A stretch of DNA of 64,000 bases from Rachycentron canadum (lineage: Eukaryota > Chordata > Actinopteri > Carangiformes > Rachycentridae). This document shows positions 63,863-64,000 of the stretch, one piece after another. Numbering within the stretch: position 1 is the stretch's first letter; every line of letters starts with the position of its first letter. Made by a program: the position numbers and the translations under genes. Under the pieces are notes generated by a model. The model saw only the letters and a list, made by a program, of their open reading frames with translations, made no database searches and had not been told where the DNA came from. The stretch lies in contig CM076658.1 in assembly GCA_038496675.1 (NCBI GenBank), positions 11,806,598 to 11,870,597 of the forward strand, written 5' to 3'.

Positions 63863-64000
63863 GTAAAATGCAGCATTATGTACTAAAGCTAAAAGGAACT
63901 GAACTGCGTCGAGATTGAGCTAAAATAAATTATTCTTTTGAACACGGTATGAATATTTTGAAGGTTCATATGTTGACACAGGAAATCCCTGATAAATGAT

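Noticed and set aside
1..64000. CRISPR array, operon, tRNA or rRNA genes
   Set aside because: No spaced direct repeats, no tRNA-like cloverleaf I could recognise, and no ribosomal RNA sequence; the spliced genes show a vertebrate chromosome.

Overview
The window is nuclear DNA from a ray-finned fish, probably a spiny-rayed (percomorph) teleost. The evidence is AT-rich noncoding DNA, short GT-AG introns, typical vertebrate exon phases, and degenerate interspersed repeats that resemble families common in percomorph genomes. I rebuilt six protein-coding genes exon by exon, and every coding junction joins in phase. They are ATF2 (3' end only), CHN1 (alpha1-chimaerin form), CHRNA1, GPR155 (LYCHOS), SCRN3 on the minus strand, and CIR1 (5' part, running off the right edge). 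Order and orientation match the block next to HOXD on human 2q31, except that WIPF1, which lies between CHRNA1 and GPR155 in mammals, is missing here.

Layout. 1-6.4 kb: an ATF2 intron, its last two coding exons and a 1.8-kb 3' UTR. 6.4-25.1 kb: gene-free DNA with repeats and a few conserved-looking blocks. The SH2 exons of alpha2-chimaerin would be expected here, but I cannot find them. 25.1-34.85 kb: CHN1 from the alpha1 promoter to its poly(A) signal (7 coding exons, 334 aa). 34.85-39.6 kb: intergenic, with two CA microsatellites. 39.6-46.65 kb: CHRNA1 (9 coding exons, 454 aa), with a foldback repeat in intron 5. 46.65-48.15 kb: short spacer. 48.15-56.5 kb: GPR155 with a CpG-rich promoter (15 coding exons, 820 aa). 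56.7-59.56 kb: SCRN3, reverse strand (7 coding exons, 418 aa), tail-to-tail with GPR155 and head-to-head with CIR1 across a probable bidirectional promoter. 60.05-64 kb: CIR1 exons 1-9, including a 14-nt microexon.

The genes are conserved neighbours, not a pathway: a stress-responsive bZIP factor, a Rac GAP, the muscle acetylcholine receptor alpha subunit, a lysosomal cholesterol sensor, an Ntn-hydrolase-family protein and an RBPJ corepressor. I found no clearly new biological system. The most interesting points are the missing alpha2-chimaerin exons, an exon segment that both encodes alpha1-chimaerin and contains the alpha2 splice acceptor, the lost WIPF1, the CIR1 microexon, and a 20-bp perfect palindrome in the SCRN3/CIR1 promoter. 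Transcript starts and UTR limits are estimates. Family comparisons are from memory, not from a search.
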